A stretch of 39,677 nucleotides of DNA from Helicobacteraceae bacterium (GCA_015488775.1 WFNF01000071.1:1-39677); one strand, 5' to 3'. Shown: positions 19,737-29,630, numbered from the stretch's first letter. Made by a program: numbers and translations. The notes: generated by a model from the sequence alone, not told the origin.

Positions 19737-20804
19737 ATGATCAAGATACTATTTGCATTAATGACATATATACTGTTTTTAAATGCATCAAATTTTAAAA
19801 TAATGCCAACCGTAAGTTCAAACCCAACAAGTGGAACTGGACTTGGTGTTATGAGTAGTTTAACATATAACGTAGACAACTCATCTCCATCCCAAGCTAT
19901 ATTTGTAGCTCAATACACAAATACAGATTCTTACAATATATTTGCACTAAACAATATGTTTATAGATAATGACAACTACCATTTTTTAAGTGGTGGTGGA
20001 TATGTTTTCAATAATGCAAGTTTAAACTTACCAATTGAAATTCCATATTACCTTGAAAATGATGCACAGATGGAAGTTAATGTATATATTTTATTTTCAC
20101 AACTTTACTACAAAGTTTATCATCATCTTTATCTTGGTGCTCAGATTTTTTATATTGATCAACAAATAGAAGCTACGAACTTAGAGGGAAAGGTTTTCAC
20201 CACCATATTTGGCATTGAAGACAATAAACGTTTAGGTTTAGGTCCGATTTTAGCTTATGACACAAGAACTAAAAAAGAGAAATTTTATCCAAGAGATGCA
20301 AGTTATATAACTAGTTCGTTCAATTATTTTGCTAAGGTTTTTGGATCAGATATAAGCTTTTATAACACAAATTTAAATGCTAGATTATATAAAAGAGGTT
20401 TTAAATCTGATGATGTTATAGCAACACAGTTTTATACAAAGTATTGTAGTGAAGAAACTCCCGATGGTGCTCTAGCTACTCTAGGAGCAAATAATGTTAT
20501 AAGAGGTTTTCCTCTTGGTCAATATAAAGCTCGTTTTTTAACAGCACTTCAAGCTGAATATAGATACGAAATAAGTGGAACCGATTTTAAACTTACAAGT
20601 TTTGCTGGTGCAGCAAATCTTTCATTAGGTTCACAAGGTACTGGTATAGGAAGTAGAAATTCAAATAATGGTAATTATTTTAGTGGTGGATTTGGAGTAC
20701 ATTATGTTTTACAAAAAGAGGTTGGCATTGATTATAGAGTTGATTTAGCGTATAGTAGTGACAATGAAGCATCAGTTTACGCTACCATTAATCAAGCATT
20801 TTAA
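19737..20804 (+). CDS. BamA/TamA-like outer-membrane barrel protein (surface antigen family)
   Basis: A 355-residue outer-membrane protein with a short signal peptide (about 1–17). It shows features of the bacterial surface antigen (D15/Omp85) barrel: DTR with FYPRDAS near 175–189 and NNVIRGFPLGQY near 252–263, which matches the (V/I)RGF motif of loop 6, and a terminal Phe. It has no POTRA repeats, so it is a barrel-only relative rather than BamA itself. Its role is unknown; transport or membrane repair are guesses. The ATG has AGAGGTG upstream. It is convergent with pit and lies just behind the MITE-like element, which may contribute to its promoter. Confidence 0.8.
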   Translation: MIKILFALMTYILFLNASNFKIMPTVSSNPTSGTGLGVMSSLTYNVDNSSPSQAIFVAQYTNTDSYNIFALNNMFIDNDNYHFLSGGGYVFNNASLNLPIEIPYYLENDAQMEVNVYILFSQLYYKVYHHLYLGAQIFYIDQQIEATNLEGKVFTTIFGIEDNKRLGLGPILAYDTRTKKEKFYPRDASYITSSFNYFAKVFGSDISFYNTNLNARLYKRGFKSDDVIATQFYTKYCSEETPDGALATLGANNVIRGFPLGQYKARFLTALQAEYRYEISGTDFKLTSFAGAANLSLGSQGTGIGSRNSNNGNYFSGGFGVHYVLQKEVGIDYRVDLAYSSDNEASVYATINQAF

Positions 20805-20807
20805 TAA

Positions 20808-20834
20808 AAGAGTACAATTTAAAATCGTACTCTT
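20808..20834. terminator. Convergent terminator between the BamA-like gene and pit
   Basis: An 8-bp perfect stem (AAGAGTAC / GTACTCTT) with an 11-base AT loop lies between the two converging stop codons. There is no strong T tract. Confidence 0.5.
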
Positions 20835-20856
20835 AAGTAAATGAGAGATGCTCTGA

Positions 20857-22344
20857 CTAATAACCAAAGATAGCTTTAAGTACAAAGAAGAATATAGCAG
20901 CCATAATACCAGCAGCTGGTAAGGTAATAACCCATGCCATAGCAATTGGTTTCATAAGTTTCCAGTTTGCATCTTTATTTAAGATACCTATACCAAGTAC
21001 TGCACCAATCAAAATATGAGTAGAACTAACAGGGATACCAAGCTTAGTAGCAGCTAAGATAACTGCTGATGCTGCAAGTTCTGCTGCAAAACCAGTTACT
21101 GGGAATATTTCAGCTAAACGTGAACCAACAGTAGCGATAACCTCTTTACCTATGAACCATAATCCAACAATTAAAGCAACACCAAAAGTAAACATTGCAA
21201 TGGCAGGAACAGGAGCTTTAGAATTCATCTCACCAGTAGATAAGATGTCTAATATAGCTGCAAAAGGTGCTATAGCATTTGCTATATCATTTGCACCATG
21301 AGAGAATGCAAAAGCAGAAGCAGTAAATATTTGTAATATACTAAATACTCTAATAGTAGCTTTTTTAGGAGTATCTTTTTTCATAATTTTTACAATTGCA
21401 AAAGAAAAAGCGTAAGCAAGAGTTGAAAAAGCAACAAGGATTAGAAGTACATCTACCATGCTTAAGTCAAAATGTAACTTTTTTAGACCCTTAAACAACA
21501 ACATACCTGTAATTATTGAAGTTGCAAAAGCAGTTACAATTGGAACATGTTTTCTTATAGCTTTAAATGCATTTGATTTTTTAGTTAGTTTTTGAGTTGA
21601 TTCTAACTCAGTAGTTAAAGATACTTTTTCATCTTCACTTAAACTTGAATCATGAAGCTTCTCTTTAATTTGTGAAACTTTTGCCTTTGCATCTACATAC
21701 TGTAGTTCAATAGTTTCATTATAATCTAATATATACTTTTTAAGGTACCAGTAAATTCCATATGAAAGTAAACCACCAAGTAAAGGAGAAAGTACCCAAG
21801 ATGCTACAATCATTCTTATTTTTGCCCAGTTAACCATATCTAAAGAACTTTGATCACCAATACTTACAACCGCTCCAAGAGCAAGAGAAGCACCAACAAT
21901 ACCACCAACAATAGAGTGAGTAGTTGAAACAGGTAAACCTCTTTTAGAAGCAAAAAGCAACCATGAACCAGCTGCAAGAAGAGCTCCCATCATCACAAAT
22001 ACAAATAACATTGGGTCAAAAGAGTAAGCATCAAGGTTAACGATACCTTTTCTAATTGTCTTTGTAACTTCACCACCAGCTAACATTGCTCCAGAGATTT
22101 CAAAAACTGCTGCAATTATTAAAGCTTGTTTAATAGTTAATGTTTTTGCACCAACACTTGTACCAAATGAGTTAGCAACATCATTTCCACCAATATTGAA
22201 TGCCATAAATAGACCAAAAGCTGAAGCAAGTATAAAATACCCATAAGACCCATCAGCTATATAACTACTACCCCATGCTAAAAAAATAGCGATAGATAAA
22301 ACAAAAACACCAAGTGCGATACGGTTCTCTTTAGTTGAAAACAT
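20857..22344 (-). CDS. pit: Inorganic phosphate transporter, Pit family
   Basis: A 495-residue integral inner-membrane protein of the PHO4/Pit family (low-affinity cation-coupled phosphate uptake). The internal duplication is visible: GGNDVANSFGTSVGAKT near 52–68 and SHGANDIANAIAPFAA near 348–363, and two PVS(T/S)TH segments near 138–143 and 438–443. About ten or more membrane helices are separated by a charged cytoplasmic loop near 205–265. It has AAAGG before the ATG. It is divergent from the porin gene across a region with putative Pho boxes on both sides, suggesting phosphate-starvation control. Pit proteins can also carry sulfate, but the phosphate context favours phosphate. Confidence 0.93.
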   Translation of the reverse strand: MFSTKENRIALGVFVLSIAIFLAWGSSYIADGSYGYFILASAFGLFMAFNIGGNDVANSFGTSVGAKTLTIKQALIIAAVFEISGAMLAGGEVTKTIRKGIVNLDAYSFDPMLFVFVMMGALLAAGSWLLFASKRGLPVSTTHSIVGGIVGASLALGAVVSIGDQSSLDMVNWAKIRMIVASWVLSPLLGGLLSYGIYWYLKKYILDYNETIELQYVDAKAKVSQIKEKLHDSSLSEDEKVSLTTELESTQKLTKKSNAFKAIRKHVPIVTAFATSIITGMLLFKGLKKLHFDLSMVDVLLILVAFSTLAYAFSFAIVKIMKKDTPKKATIRVFSILQIFTASAFAFSHGANDIANAIAPFAAILDILSTGEMNSKAPVPAIAMFTFGVALIVGLWFIGKEVIATVGSRLAEIFPVTGFAAELAASAVILAATKLGIPVSSTHILIGAVLGIGILNKDANWKLMKPIAMAWVITLPAAGIMAAIFFFVLKAIFGY

Positions 22345-22371
22345 TTCAAGCCTTTAAAAATTAATTGTGGA

Positions 22372-22404
22372 ATGATAATCTATAAATGTTACACAAATGT
22401 TACA
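22372..22404 (-). promoter_or_regulatory. Putative Pho box and -10 element of pit
   Basis: On the minus strand, two TGTAAC copies (22399–22404 and 22388–22393) are spaced exactly 11 bp apart. They are followed after 10 bp by TATCAT (22372–22377), a good -10 box. Tandem 11-bp repeats ending about 10 bp before the -10 are the layout of PhoB-type activator sites. The regulator's identity is inferred. Confidence 0.6.
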
Positions 22405-22485
22405 AAGAAAAAAAATCGATCTAACACTAATTATTTTCATATAAAAATTTCTATATATATGTAAGAATAATTTTTTTTATTTCAT

Positions 22486-22529
22486 TGTAACTACTTTGTA
22501 ACCTTTATGTAACCAAATTGTTTTATAAT
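22486..22529 (+). promoter_or_regulatory. Putative Pho box and -10 element of the porin gene
   Basis: Three TGTAAC copies at 22486, 22497 and 22508 have an exact 11-bp period. They are followed after 10 bp by a perfect TATAAT (22524–22529), which mirrors the arrangement on the pit side. Confidence 0.65.
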
Positions 22530-22570
22530 TCGCACATCAAATAGCGATGCTATAATTTTTAAGGATATTG

Positions 22571-23695
22571 ATGAAAAAGTTATTTTTAACATTAGCAAGT
22601 ACAGCTTTAATGCTAACTCCACTTAGTGCACAAGATAGTACAAATGAGATTAAAAAAGTTGCAAAAGCACCAGTAAGCTGGTACTCTAAAGCAGATAAAT
22701 TAAAATTTTCTGGATTAACTTACCTTGGTTTTACCCATACAGAGTTTAAAGATACAGCAGTTGATAGTACAGATGTTTTTGAGATGAGACGTTCATACGT
22801 TCAAGTTAAGGCTTACCTTTTAGATGATCCTAAATCTTACTACCGTGTAACTTTAGATATGGAGCATGCTACAAGTGGTGCAAATGCTGGTGATTATAAT
22901 GTGCGTTTTAAATATGCTTACCTATATTTAAATAACATTTTACCTTTTACAGGAGTTGAGCTTGGTATAGCTCACAGACCTTGGATAGATTATGAAGAGC
23001 ATAACTCATGGTTCTACCGTGATACTCACTGGGTTTTTGTTGAAGCGCCAAACTCTGCAAAACTTTCAAACTCTGCTGATGTAGGATTTAACCTTAAAAC
23101 AAAAACTGAATACTTTACTAGTGAAGTTGGTGTATTTACTGGTGAGGGTTACCATAATGTTGAAGATGGTGCTGGTGTATCTTTAGAGTGGAGAGCAACT
23201 GCTCACCTTTTTGGAAAACATAAAAAAGATGCACAAGCTAAAGAAACTTACTTTGATGCTTCATTTTATGGACAATATAATGTTCAGAATGCAAAATATC
23301 TTGATAAACCAACAGGGCAACAAACTGACCTAATTTGGGCTGGACTACATACAGTTCTTAACTACCCAAGTTTTATGATAGCTGCTCAGTATGTTTACTC
23401 TCAAAACACTTTAGATACTCCAGATATCTACTCTAAAGCTGGAAGTGGTTTTAACACTCACGCAGTTTATAGACTTGGAAAAGATAATGAGTACCGTTTA
23501 ATAGTACGTTTTGATGATTGGAAAGCTGAAAGAAATGGCGCTCACAAAAGAACATACTACGCAGGTGCAGCGTATGAGCAAAATAAAAATGTTCAATGGG
23601 TTGCAAATATTTTAACTTATGATGATTCACAAACAGCTATAGACGCAAAAGCTAATTCAACAGCATTTATGATAACAACTCAAGTTCAATTTTAA
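22571..23695 (+). CDS. Outer-membrane porin, probably phosphate-selective (OprO/OprP-like)
   Basis: A 374-residue porin with a clear signal peptide (about 1–20, ending in LSAQ). Strands such as LKFSGLTYLGFTHTEF, EMRRSYVQVKAYLLDD and YRVTLDMEHATS are typical of the phosphate-selective porin O/P family. The C-terminus TTQVQF ends in Phe. The start is the ATG at 22571, with AAGGAT five bases upstream; a TTG just before it is not needed. The gene shares a divergent regulatory region with pit, so outer-membrane entry and inner-membrane uptake of phosphate are probably co-induced. Substrate choice rests on this context and general resemblance. Confidence 0.8.
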   Translation: MKKLFLTLASTALMLTPLSAQDSTNEIKKVAKAPVSWYSKADKLKFSGLTYLGFTHTEFKDTAVDSTDVFEMRRSYVQVKAYLLDDPKSYYRVTLDMEHATSGANAGDYNVRFKYAYLYLNNILPFTGVELGIAHRPWIDYEEHNSWFYRDTHWVFVEAPNSAKLSNSADVGFNLKTKTEYFTSEVGVFTGEGYHNVEDGAGVSLEWRATAHLFGKHKKDAQAKETYFDASFYGQYNVQNAKYLDKPTGQQTDLIWAGLHTVLNYPSFMIAAQYVYSQNTLDTPDIYSKAGSGFNTHAVYRLGKDNEYRLIVRFDDWKAERNGAHKRTYYAGAAYEQNKNVQWVANILTYDDSQTAIDAKANSTAFMITTQVQF

Positions 23696-23705
23696 AACTT
23701 GTGTT

Positions 23706-25142
23706 TTATGATGAGCAAGACAACTTTTTATTTTTAAAAATATTTGGTGTTGCTTTTGAGTATTTCTCAAAAGCAACATGTTCATCATAAGGGTTTTGAG
23801 CTATGTTTAACAGTTCATTTACTAAAGAAAAATCTCCATCTTGGGCACTATCTATCGCCTCTTGTAAAATATAATTTTTAAGAACATACTTTGGATTTAT
23901 TTTTAACATCCTATTAGCTCTTTGATCAGAACTTATACTGTTTTTATCTAATCTTTCTTTATAATCACGAATCCATAACTTTATACCCTCAGGATTAACA
24001 CAAATATCTTCCAATATTTTTGTATCATCATCAAATCTACTTAATCTCCTAAAAAATAATGTATAATCTACCCCACTATCTTGAAGTGAAGTAAAAAGAG
24101 AGTTGATCAACTTTGTGTCACCCTCCTCCTCTTTTTCAAGTCCAAGCTTTTTTAACATAAGTTCCATAAACTTTGAGGCAAATATAGATGAAAACTTTTC
24201 ATAAGAGTTTTTCATTTTATCAAAATTAACTATAGGAGATAGAGCTATAGCAAGCATAGATAAATTCCACCTAGCAACAGGTGGTTGGTTTGAAAATGAG
24301 TATCTACCCTCAACATCTGTATGGTTACATATATAATTAAACTCATAATCATCTAAAAATGCAAATGGACCATAATCTATGGTTAAGGCTTCTATAGACA
24401 TGTTGTCTGTATTCATAACTCCATGATTAAAACCTACACTTTGCCAAAACGCCATAAGATGAGCTGTTTTTTCAACAAGAGCCTCATACATCAAAAAGTA
24501 TCTATCATCCACATCTTTAAGGTGAGCGTATGACTCCTCTATCACATAATCGGCTAAGGTTTCAAGTTTCTCATACTGATGGCTATAATAAAAATATTCA
24601 AAAGTTCCAAATCTAACCCAAGAACTACTTAAACGCATCACTATAGCACCACTCTCAACACTTTCTCTATAAACATCTGTTGATGAACCTACAAGAGCTA
24701 AAGAGCGTGAACTAGGGATACCTAAAGAGTGCATCAGCTCACTTAAAAGATACTCTCTTATGGATGAGCGTAAAACTGCTCTACCATCTCCATTTCTTGA
24801 GTAAAGTGTCTCCCCTGAACCTTTTGTTTGTAGATTTATCCCATTGTAAGATCCAAAGTTTATAGCTCTGCCATCTCCAAGTCTAGGTACAAAATGCCCA
24901 AACTGATGTCCAGCGTAACACATAGCATATGGTGTTGAACCATCAAAAAGTTTTTCTCCATTTATTAATTTTACAAGCTCATCTTGATCAAACTCTTTTT
25001 CATCTATGTTTAGAAGTTCTAATGCTTTTTGATTGAAGCTAATAAGTTTAGCATCACTAAGTGGTGTTGGGTTTACCTTATGGTAAAAAATATCATTTAA
25101 TTTTAAATATGGTGTAGTTAGTTTTATATCTGTTAATTTCAT
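23706..25142 (-). CDS. selO: Protein adenylyltransferase SelO (YdiU)
   Basis: SelO is a pseudokinase-fold enzyme that transfers AMP from ATP to Ser, Thr or Tyr of proteins, linked to redox stress. The 478-residue protein matches the bacterial length. It shows YAGHQFGHFVPRLGDGRA near 76–93, LQTKGSGxT with Lys107, NGDGRAVLRSS, and the metal-binding NTDNM (Asp246, Asn247) with DYGPF (Asp256). The C-terminus ends in SCSS, with the conserved cysteine (selenocysteine in animals) here an ordinary Cys. Despite its name it does not need selenium. It is convergent with the porin gene, with stop codons only ten bases apart. Confidence 0.95.
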   Translation of the reverse strand: MKLTDIKLTTPYLKLNDIFYHKVNPTPLSDAKLISFNQKALELLNIDEKEFDQDELVKLINGEKLFDGSTPYAMCYAGHQFGHFVPRLGDGRAINFGSYNGINLQTKGSGETLYSRNGDGRAVLRSSIREYLLSELMHSLGIPSSRSLALVGSSTDVYRESVESGAIVMRLSSSWVRFGTFEYFYYSHQYEKLETLADYVIEESYAHLKDVDDRYFLMYEALVEKTAHLMAFWQSVGFNHGVMNTDNMSIEALTIDYGPFAFLDDYEFNYICNHTDVEGRYSFSNQPPVARWNLSMLAIALSPIVNFDKMKNSYEKFSSIFASKFMELMLKKLGLEKEEEGDTKLINSLFTSLQDSGVDYTLFFRRLSRFDDDTKILEDICVNPEGIKLWIRDYKERLDKNSISSDQRANRMLKINPKYVLKNYILQEAIDSAQDGDFSLVNELLNIAQNPYDEHVAFEKYSKATPNIFKNKKLSCSS

Positions 25143-25202
25143 AGAGGGGTTATACTATGAAAAAACAAGAGCAAGATTTTAAAATTTACTTAAATCTTTT
25201 TT

Positions 25203-25997
25203 TTATAATTCTTTTAATTTTTGCTCAAAATGAAAAGCCTCTTCCATATTGTTATGTTTTGTAGCTTTTTTGATTTGATTTGTATATTTTGTTTTTAGAG
25301 TTTCTAAAAAATCAACATCCCCGTACCTATCATATAACTTTTCTAAACTTTGTATATGATACTTATCTAAATTATCATTATTAAAAGATAACTGATCAGA
25401 TGAGATTGATCTCTTGTTGAGTAGTTTTTCATTGCAAAAACAAAATTTTGATTCTTTAAATACCCTAAGCCAAAGATCATAATCCTCACAAACTTTTAAT
25501 GATTCGTCAAACTCACCAAGTCTTAAAAAAAGTGTTTTTTCTATGATTACAGATGATGGAGCTATTAAACAGTAATTTAAAGACTTTTCATATAAACCAT
25601 TTGTTTTATCAAACTTTTTTGGTATATTTATTTTATTATTATCTTTTATCCATACCTCATCAGTAAAACTAGCTTTGCACTCTTTATGTAATTTTAGTTG
25701 ATGTTTTAACTTATCTTTGTGCCAAGTGTCATCAGAGTCTAAAAAAGCTACTAAATTATTTGAGCTTGCATAAACTCCATTATTTCTAGCAGAACTTACA
25801 CCCATGTTTTTTTGTCTTATAACTATAACATCACCATAAAGTTCACTAATCACATCTTTTGTGTTATCTGTAGAACCATCATCAACAACTATAATCTCAT
25901 CTGCTTTATATGTCTGAGCTAAAACAGACTCTATAGCTTCACAAACAAGTTTTGAGCGGTTATAAGTTGGGATAACTACGCTTACTTTAAAAGACAC
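25203..25997 (-). CDS. Family 2 glycosyltransferase
   Basis: A 264-residue GT-A fold enzyme: VSVVIPTYNR at the N-terminus, VVDDGSTD near 37–44, the DxD-type metal site FLDSDD near 85–90, and ED near 170 in CEDYDLWLRV as a candidate catalytic acid. It would transfer a sugar from a nucleotide donor to a surface polysaccharide or protein; donor and acceptor cannot be read from the sequence. The start is GTG three bases after the mqnE stop codon, so it is probably co-transcribed with mqnE, although no pathway link is known. Confidence 0.88.
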   Translation of the reverse strand: MSFKVSVVIPTYNRSKLVCEAIESVLAQTYKADEIIVVDDGSTDNTKDVISELYGDVIVIRQKNMGVSSARNNGVYASSNNLVAFLDSDDTWHKDKLKHQLKLHKECKASFTDEVWIKDNNKINIPKKFDKTNGLYEKSLNYCLIAPSSVIIEKTLFLRLGEFDESLKVCEDYDLWLRVFKESKFCFCNEKLLNKRSISSDQLSFNNDNLDKYHIQSLEKLYDRYGDVDFLETLKTKYTNQIKKATKHNNMEEAFHFEQKLKEL

Positions 25998-26000
25998 GTT

Positions 26001-27062
26001 TTACCAAACTTTTATCTCATTATAAACACTATCTCTCTCAACTGGTATAAATTTAGTATCTTTGATCAGTTCAACAAAATCTTTTAGTGCTATACCATTT
26101 GCACTTTTTGCGCCTGCTGCTGAGTTTATAGTCTCTTTCTCTATAGTTCCATCCAAATCATTTGCACCAAACTCTTGCGCTAAAAGTGCTAAGTTGACAG
26201 TTGAAGTAACCCAGTAAGCTTTTAAGTTTGGAACATTATCTAAAACTATTCTGCTTATAGCGAATGTTTTTAGTATCTCATTTGCAGTTATAAAATTTTC
26301 AACCTTTAGATAATTGTTCTCTTTTTGATAAACTAAAGGGATAAAACAATTAAATCCACCTGTTTCATCTTGTAAACCTCTAATTCTAAACATATGGTCT
26401 ATTCTATGTTCTCTCTTTTCAACATGACCAAAAAGCATAGTTACATTAGACTCCATACCCTTTTGATGCCATAGCTTATGGATATCTAGCCACTGTTGTG
26501 AGTTAACCTTACCCTTACATATAAAGTCACGAACACCCTCATCAAAAATCTCAGCTCCACCACCAGGGATAGAGTCAACACCATACTCAATCATAAGATC
26601 CATAATCTCTTCCCAAGATTTGTTATACTCTTCACTTAAAAAGTGTATCTCTGCTGCTGTTAATGCTTTTATATGTATATGTGGATGTTTTTGCTTTATT
26701 TTTTTAAAAATTTCAAGATACCATTCAAGCCCTGTTTGGGGATTATGAGCTGAAACTATGTGTACCTCTTTTATATCTCTAGTAACTGCGTCATTTACTG
26801 TAGTTAAAATCTCATCATGTGTCATAGTGTATTGAAGTGGGTTTTTTCTACTTGCAGAGTAAGCACAAAACTTACATATATCTTTACAAACATTTGTTGG
26901 GTTTATGTGACGGTTTATATTGAAGTAAGTTTTTCTTTGATGAAGTTTTTCCCTTTTTTTACTTGCCAATTCACCAAGTTCATAAAGATCCATATCATAA
27001 AGACTTAATGCCTCATCAAAACTAAGTCTCTCACCATTTTCTATTTTTTCTACAATATTCAT
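26001..27062 (-). CDS. mqnE: Aminofutalosine synthase MqnE
   Basis: MqnE is the radical SAM enzyme that makes aminodeoxyfutalosine in the futalosine route to menaquinone, the route used by Campylobacterota. Numbered from the ATG at 27062 (353 residues), the 4Fe-4S cysteines sit at about 59, 63 and 66 in CKDICKFC. The MqnE-type segments KALTAAEIHFL and DSIPGGGAEIFDEGVR are clear and separate it from MqnC. A TTG 12 bases upstream is also in frame, but GAGAA sits six to ten bases before the ATG, favouring it. It is divergent from glnD and followed by the GT2 gene. Confidence 0.93.
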   Translation of the reverse strand: MNIVEKIENGERLSFDEALSLYDMDLYELGELASKKREKLHQRKTYFNINRHINPTNVCKDICKFCAYSASRKNPLQYTMTHDEILTTVNDAVTRDIKEVHIVSAHNPQTGLEWYLEIFKKIKQKHPHIHIKALTAAEIHFLSEEYNKSWEEIMDLMIEYGVDSIPGGGAEIFDEGVRDFICKGKVNSQQWLDIHKLWHQKGMESNVTMLFGHVEKREHRIDHMFRIRGLQDETGGFNCFIPLVYQKENNYLKVENFITANEILKTFAISRIVLDNVPNLKAYWVTSTVNLALLAQEFGANDLDGTIEKETINSAAGAKSANGIALKDFVELIKDTKFIPVERDSVYNEIKVW

Positions 27063-27125
27063 ATAAATTCTCAAATTTTTTATGGCATTATAGCAGATGT
27101 AAATCTAATAAGGTAAAATTAGAGT

Positions 27126-29630
27126 ATGAATATAAATAATACTATAGAAGAGATGTTAGAATCAAATGCAAGTGATTTTGAAATATCCAAAATTTTCAAA
27201 AAATATATAAAAGATTACAACAACTCAATACATGAAACATTTGAGCAAAACCAAGGTAAAGATTTTTTAGTTAAACATACAAGAGAGATAGATAAACTTA
27301 TAACACTTATGTTTAAATCGATTCTGCGAAAAATCTTTGGTATATACCTACCAATGAGAGGAAGCATACCTATAACCTTAGTTGCTTTAGGCTCTTATGG
27401 CAGAGAACAGTTATGTGTACATTCAGACATAGACCTTCTTATAGTATATGAAGAGATAGAGGGTTACAATACAAATGCCATAATAGAGCGATTTTTATAT
27501 CTAGCTTGGGATTCTGGCTTTAAACTAGGTCATAGAGTTCATGAGATAAAAGATCTTTTTAAAGCTTCAAATGAAGATATTACCATTAAAACTGCTCTTT
27601 TGGAGATGAGATATATCTTTGGTAGCACCTTTACTTGGCAAAATACAACAAGAGAGATAGAAAAGATACGTCACCATAAACCCTTAGAATACATAGAATC
27701 AAAAATCTCTGAAGCACATACAAGACAAGCTAAAAACCCTTTTTCTATGCAACCTCAAATAAAAGAGGGGGTTGGTGGTCTTAGAGACTCAAATCTGCTT
27801 TATTGGGTTAATTTAATTGCAAATGGCTCAAAACAACTAAAAGATTTAGCTCCAAAGTTTTATAGTGAAGAGAGTTACAAAGAGTACAGATCATCTTTAG
27901 AGTTAATCTTTAGAGTTCGTTCAGCCCTACATATAGTTACATCAAAACAACAAGACAAACTATCTTTAGAGTATATACCTGAGATTTCTGAGCTTCTTGG
28001 TTTTAATGATCATATGAAGTTTGTTACAAAACTTCTTGGTGCAACACAAACTATAAATCTATTTTCAAAAATAAATGTTAAAAGACTACAAAGAGTTTAT
28101 CTTTTTAATAATTCAAATATAAGTAAACTAAAAAAACACAAACTAGAAAAAAACTACTATTTTTGTGACAACACTATATATACATCTTTTAAATCAAAAG
28201 ATATATATTTTGAAGATATCTTAGATATATTTTCAAAACTGCCTGATCAAAAGATAGTGTTTGATGAATCTATCTTATATGTTTTAAATAAAGCAAATTT
28301 CAAATACGAAACACATCAGTTATTTAATGAACTACTTTTAGAGATATTTGCAAAAGAGTTTTCTTACCAATATATAAAACTTTTTTATGAAGCAGATGTT
28401 TTACATACTCTAATACCATCTTTTAAAAAAGTGCAACACCTACCACAATTTGATGGGTATCATAGTTTTTCTGTCGATATGCACAGTGTTGAGTGTTTAA
28501 ATGCATTAGAAAACATACAAAATAGACATATAAAAGATATTTATCTATCTATGTCTGCTAAAGATAAAGTGTTTTTAAAAATAGTTATTTTACTTCATGA
28601 TACAGGTAAAGGAAGACAACAAGATCACTCAGCGGTTGGTGTAAAAATCATAAGCTCTTACCTAAAAATACTAAATTTCTCTGATGAGGAGCAAGAGATT
28701 GGAATGCTACTTGTAAAACATCATACATTGATGAGCAATATAGCTTTTAGAGAAAACATACACTCTGAAAAAACACTTTACAAGTTTATGTCTCAAATAA
28801 AAGATCTTAAAAATCTAAAAATGCTTTATGTTTTAACTTACGCAGATATAAATGGAGTTGGAGAAAATATATATAACTCTTTTAATGAAAGACTACTTCA
28901 AGAACTATATGATTATTCATTAGAGGTTATTGATCAAGAAGATAGAATATCTGATGCTTCAAAAAGATTAAGTATAGAGAAAAAAATACAAAAATCACCA
29001 TCTTTTCAACTTTTAAACAGAACTATGCAGAAAAAAGTTTTATCTATAGAATCTAATCTTTTTTATTTTAAAAATTCAATAGAAGATATTTTTGCTATTT
29101 CACAAAGTGCAAAAAGTGTAAAAGATTATGATTACACTATATCAAATAATGGAACATTAAAAATAGAGATATTTAGAAAAACTCCATTAAACCTTGGTTA
29201 TCTTCTTGGAAAGCTCTCTTATTTGGATGTAGTTTCTATGGAAATATTTACATTATTTGATGATGTAAAGTACTTTAAGATAGAGTTTGTTAATGTTAAC
29301 TTTACAGATACTTATGAAACCTTTGATCACATCATAAAAGACTCTTTCAATATGAACTCAACTATAGAGTTAAAAAAACCAAATATCAAAAACAATGAGC
29401 TAAGCCTAGATTGCGAACATTCAAAAAGTTTTGCTGAACTGAAAGTTTTTACAAGTAATCAAAAGGGTTTACTAGCATATATAGTTTCTCAGTTTGATAA
29501 AAACAATATAAACATCGCTACAGCAAAAATTCATTCAACTAAAAAAAGAGTAAGAGATAATTTTTTAATTGAAAAAGATGCTAATATGTGTGATAACACT
29601 AAAATGATTTTAGATTTACTTAATAATTAA
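27126..29630 (+). CDS. glnD: [Protein-PII] uridylyltransferase/uridylyl-removing enzyme
   Basis: GlnD senses glutamine and adds or removes UMP on PII proteins, controlling nitrogen assimilation. The 834-residue protein has the nucleotidyltransferase motif GSYGREQL (89–96) with SDIDLL (100–105), the GlnE/GlnD signature KEGVGGLRD (213–221), an HD hydrolase domain with HD at 491–492 in LLHDTGKGR, and C-terminal ACT-like regulatory domains (the last one near 765–834, AELKVFTSNQKGLLAYI). All catalytic motifs are intact, so both activities are expected. It is divergent from mqnE over a 63-base gap. No PII gene is in the window. Confidence 0.95.
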   Translation: MNINNTIEEMLESNASDFEISKIFKKYIKDYNNSIHETFEQNQGKDFLVKHTREIDKLITLMFKSILRKIFGIYLPMRGSIPITLVALGSYGREQLCVHSDIDLLIVYEEIEGYNTNAIIERFLYLAWDSGFKLGHRVHEIKDLFKASNEDITIKTALLEMRYIFGSTFTWQNTTREIEKIRHHKPLEYIESKISEAHTRQAKNPFSMQPQIKEGVGGLRDSNLLYWVNLIANGSKQLKDLAPKFYSEESYKEYRSSLELIFRVRSALHIVTSKQQDKLSLEYIPEISELLGFNDHMKFVTKLLGATQTINLFSKINVKRLQRVYLFNNSNISKLKKHKLEKNYYFCDNTIYTSFKSKDIYFEDILDIFSKLPDQKIVFDESILYVLNKANFKYETHQLFNELLLEIFAKEFSYQYIKLFYEADVLHTLIPSFKKVQHLPQFDGYHSFSVDMHSVECLNALENIQNRHIKDIYLSMSAKDKVFLKIVILLHDTGKGRQQDHSAVGVKIISSYLKILNFSDEEQEIGMLLVKHHTLMSNIAFRENIHSEKTLYKFMSQIKDLKNLKMLYVLTYADINGVGENIYNSFNERLLQELYDYSLEVIDQEDRISDASKRLSIEKKIQKSPSFQLLNRTMQKKVLSIESNLFYFKNSIEDIFAISQSAKSVKDYDYTISNNGTLKIEIFRKTPLNLGYLLGKLSYLDVVSMEIFTLFDDVKYFKIEFVNVNFTDTYETFDHIIKDSFNMNSTIELKKPNIKNNELSLDCEHSKSFAELKVFTSNQKGLLAYIVSQFDKNNINIATAKIHSTKKRVRDNFLIEKDANMCDNTKMILDLLNN

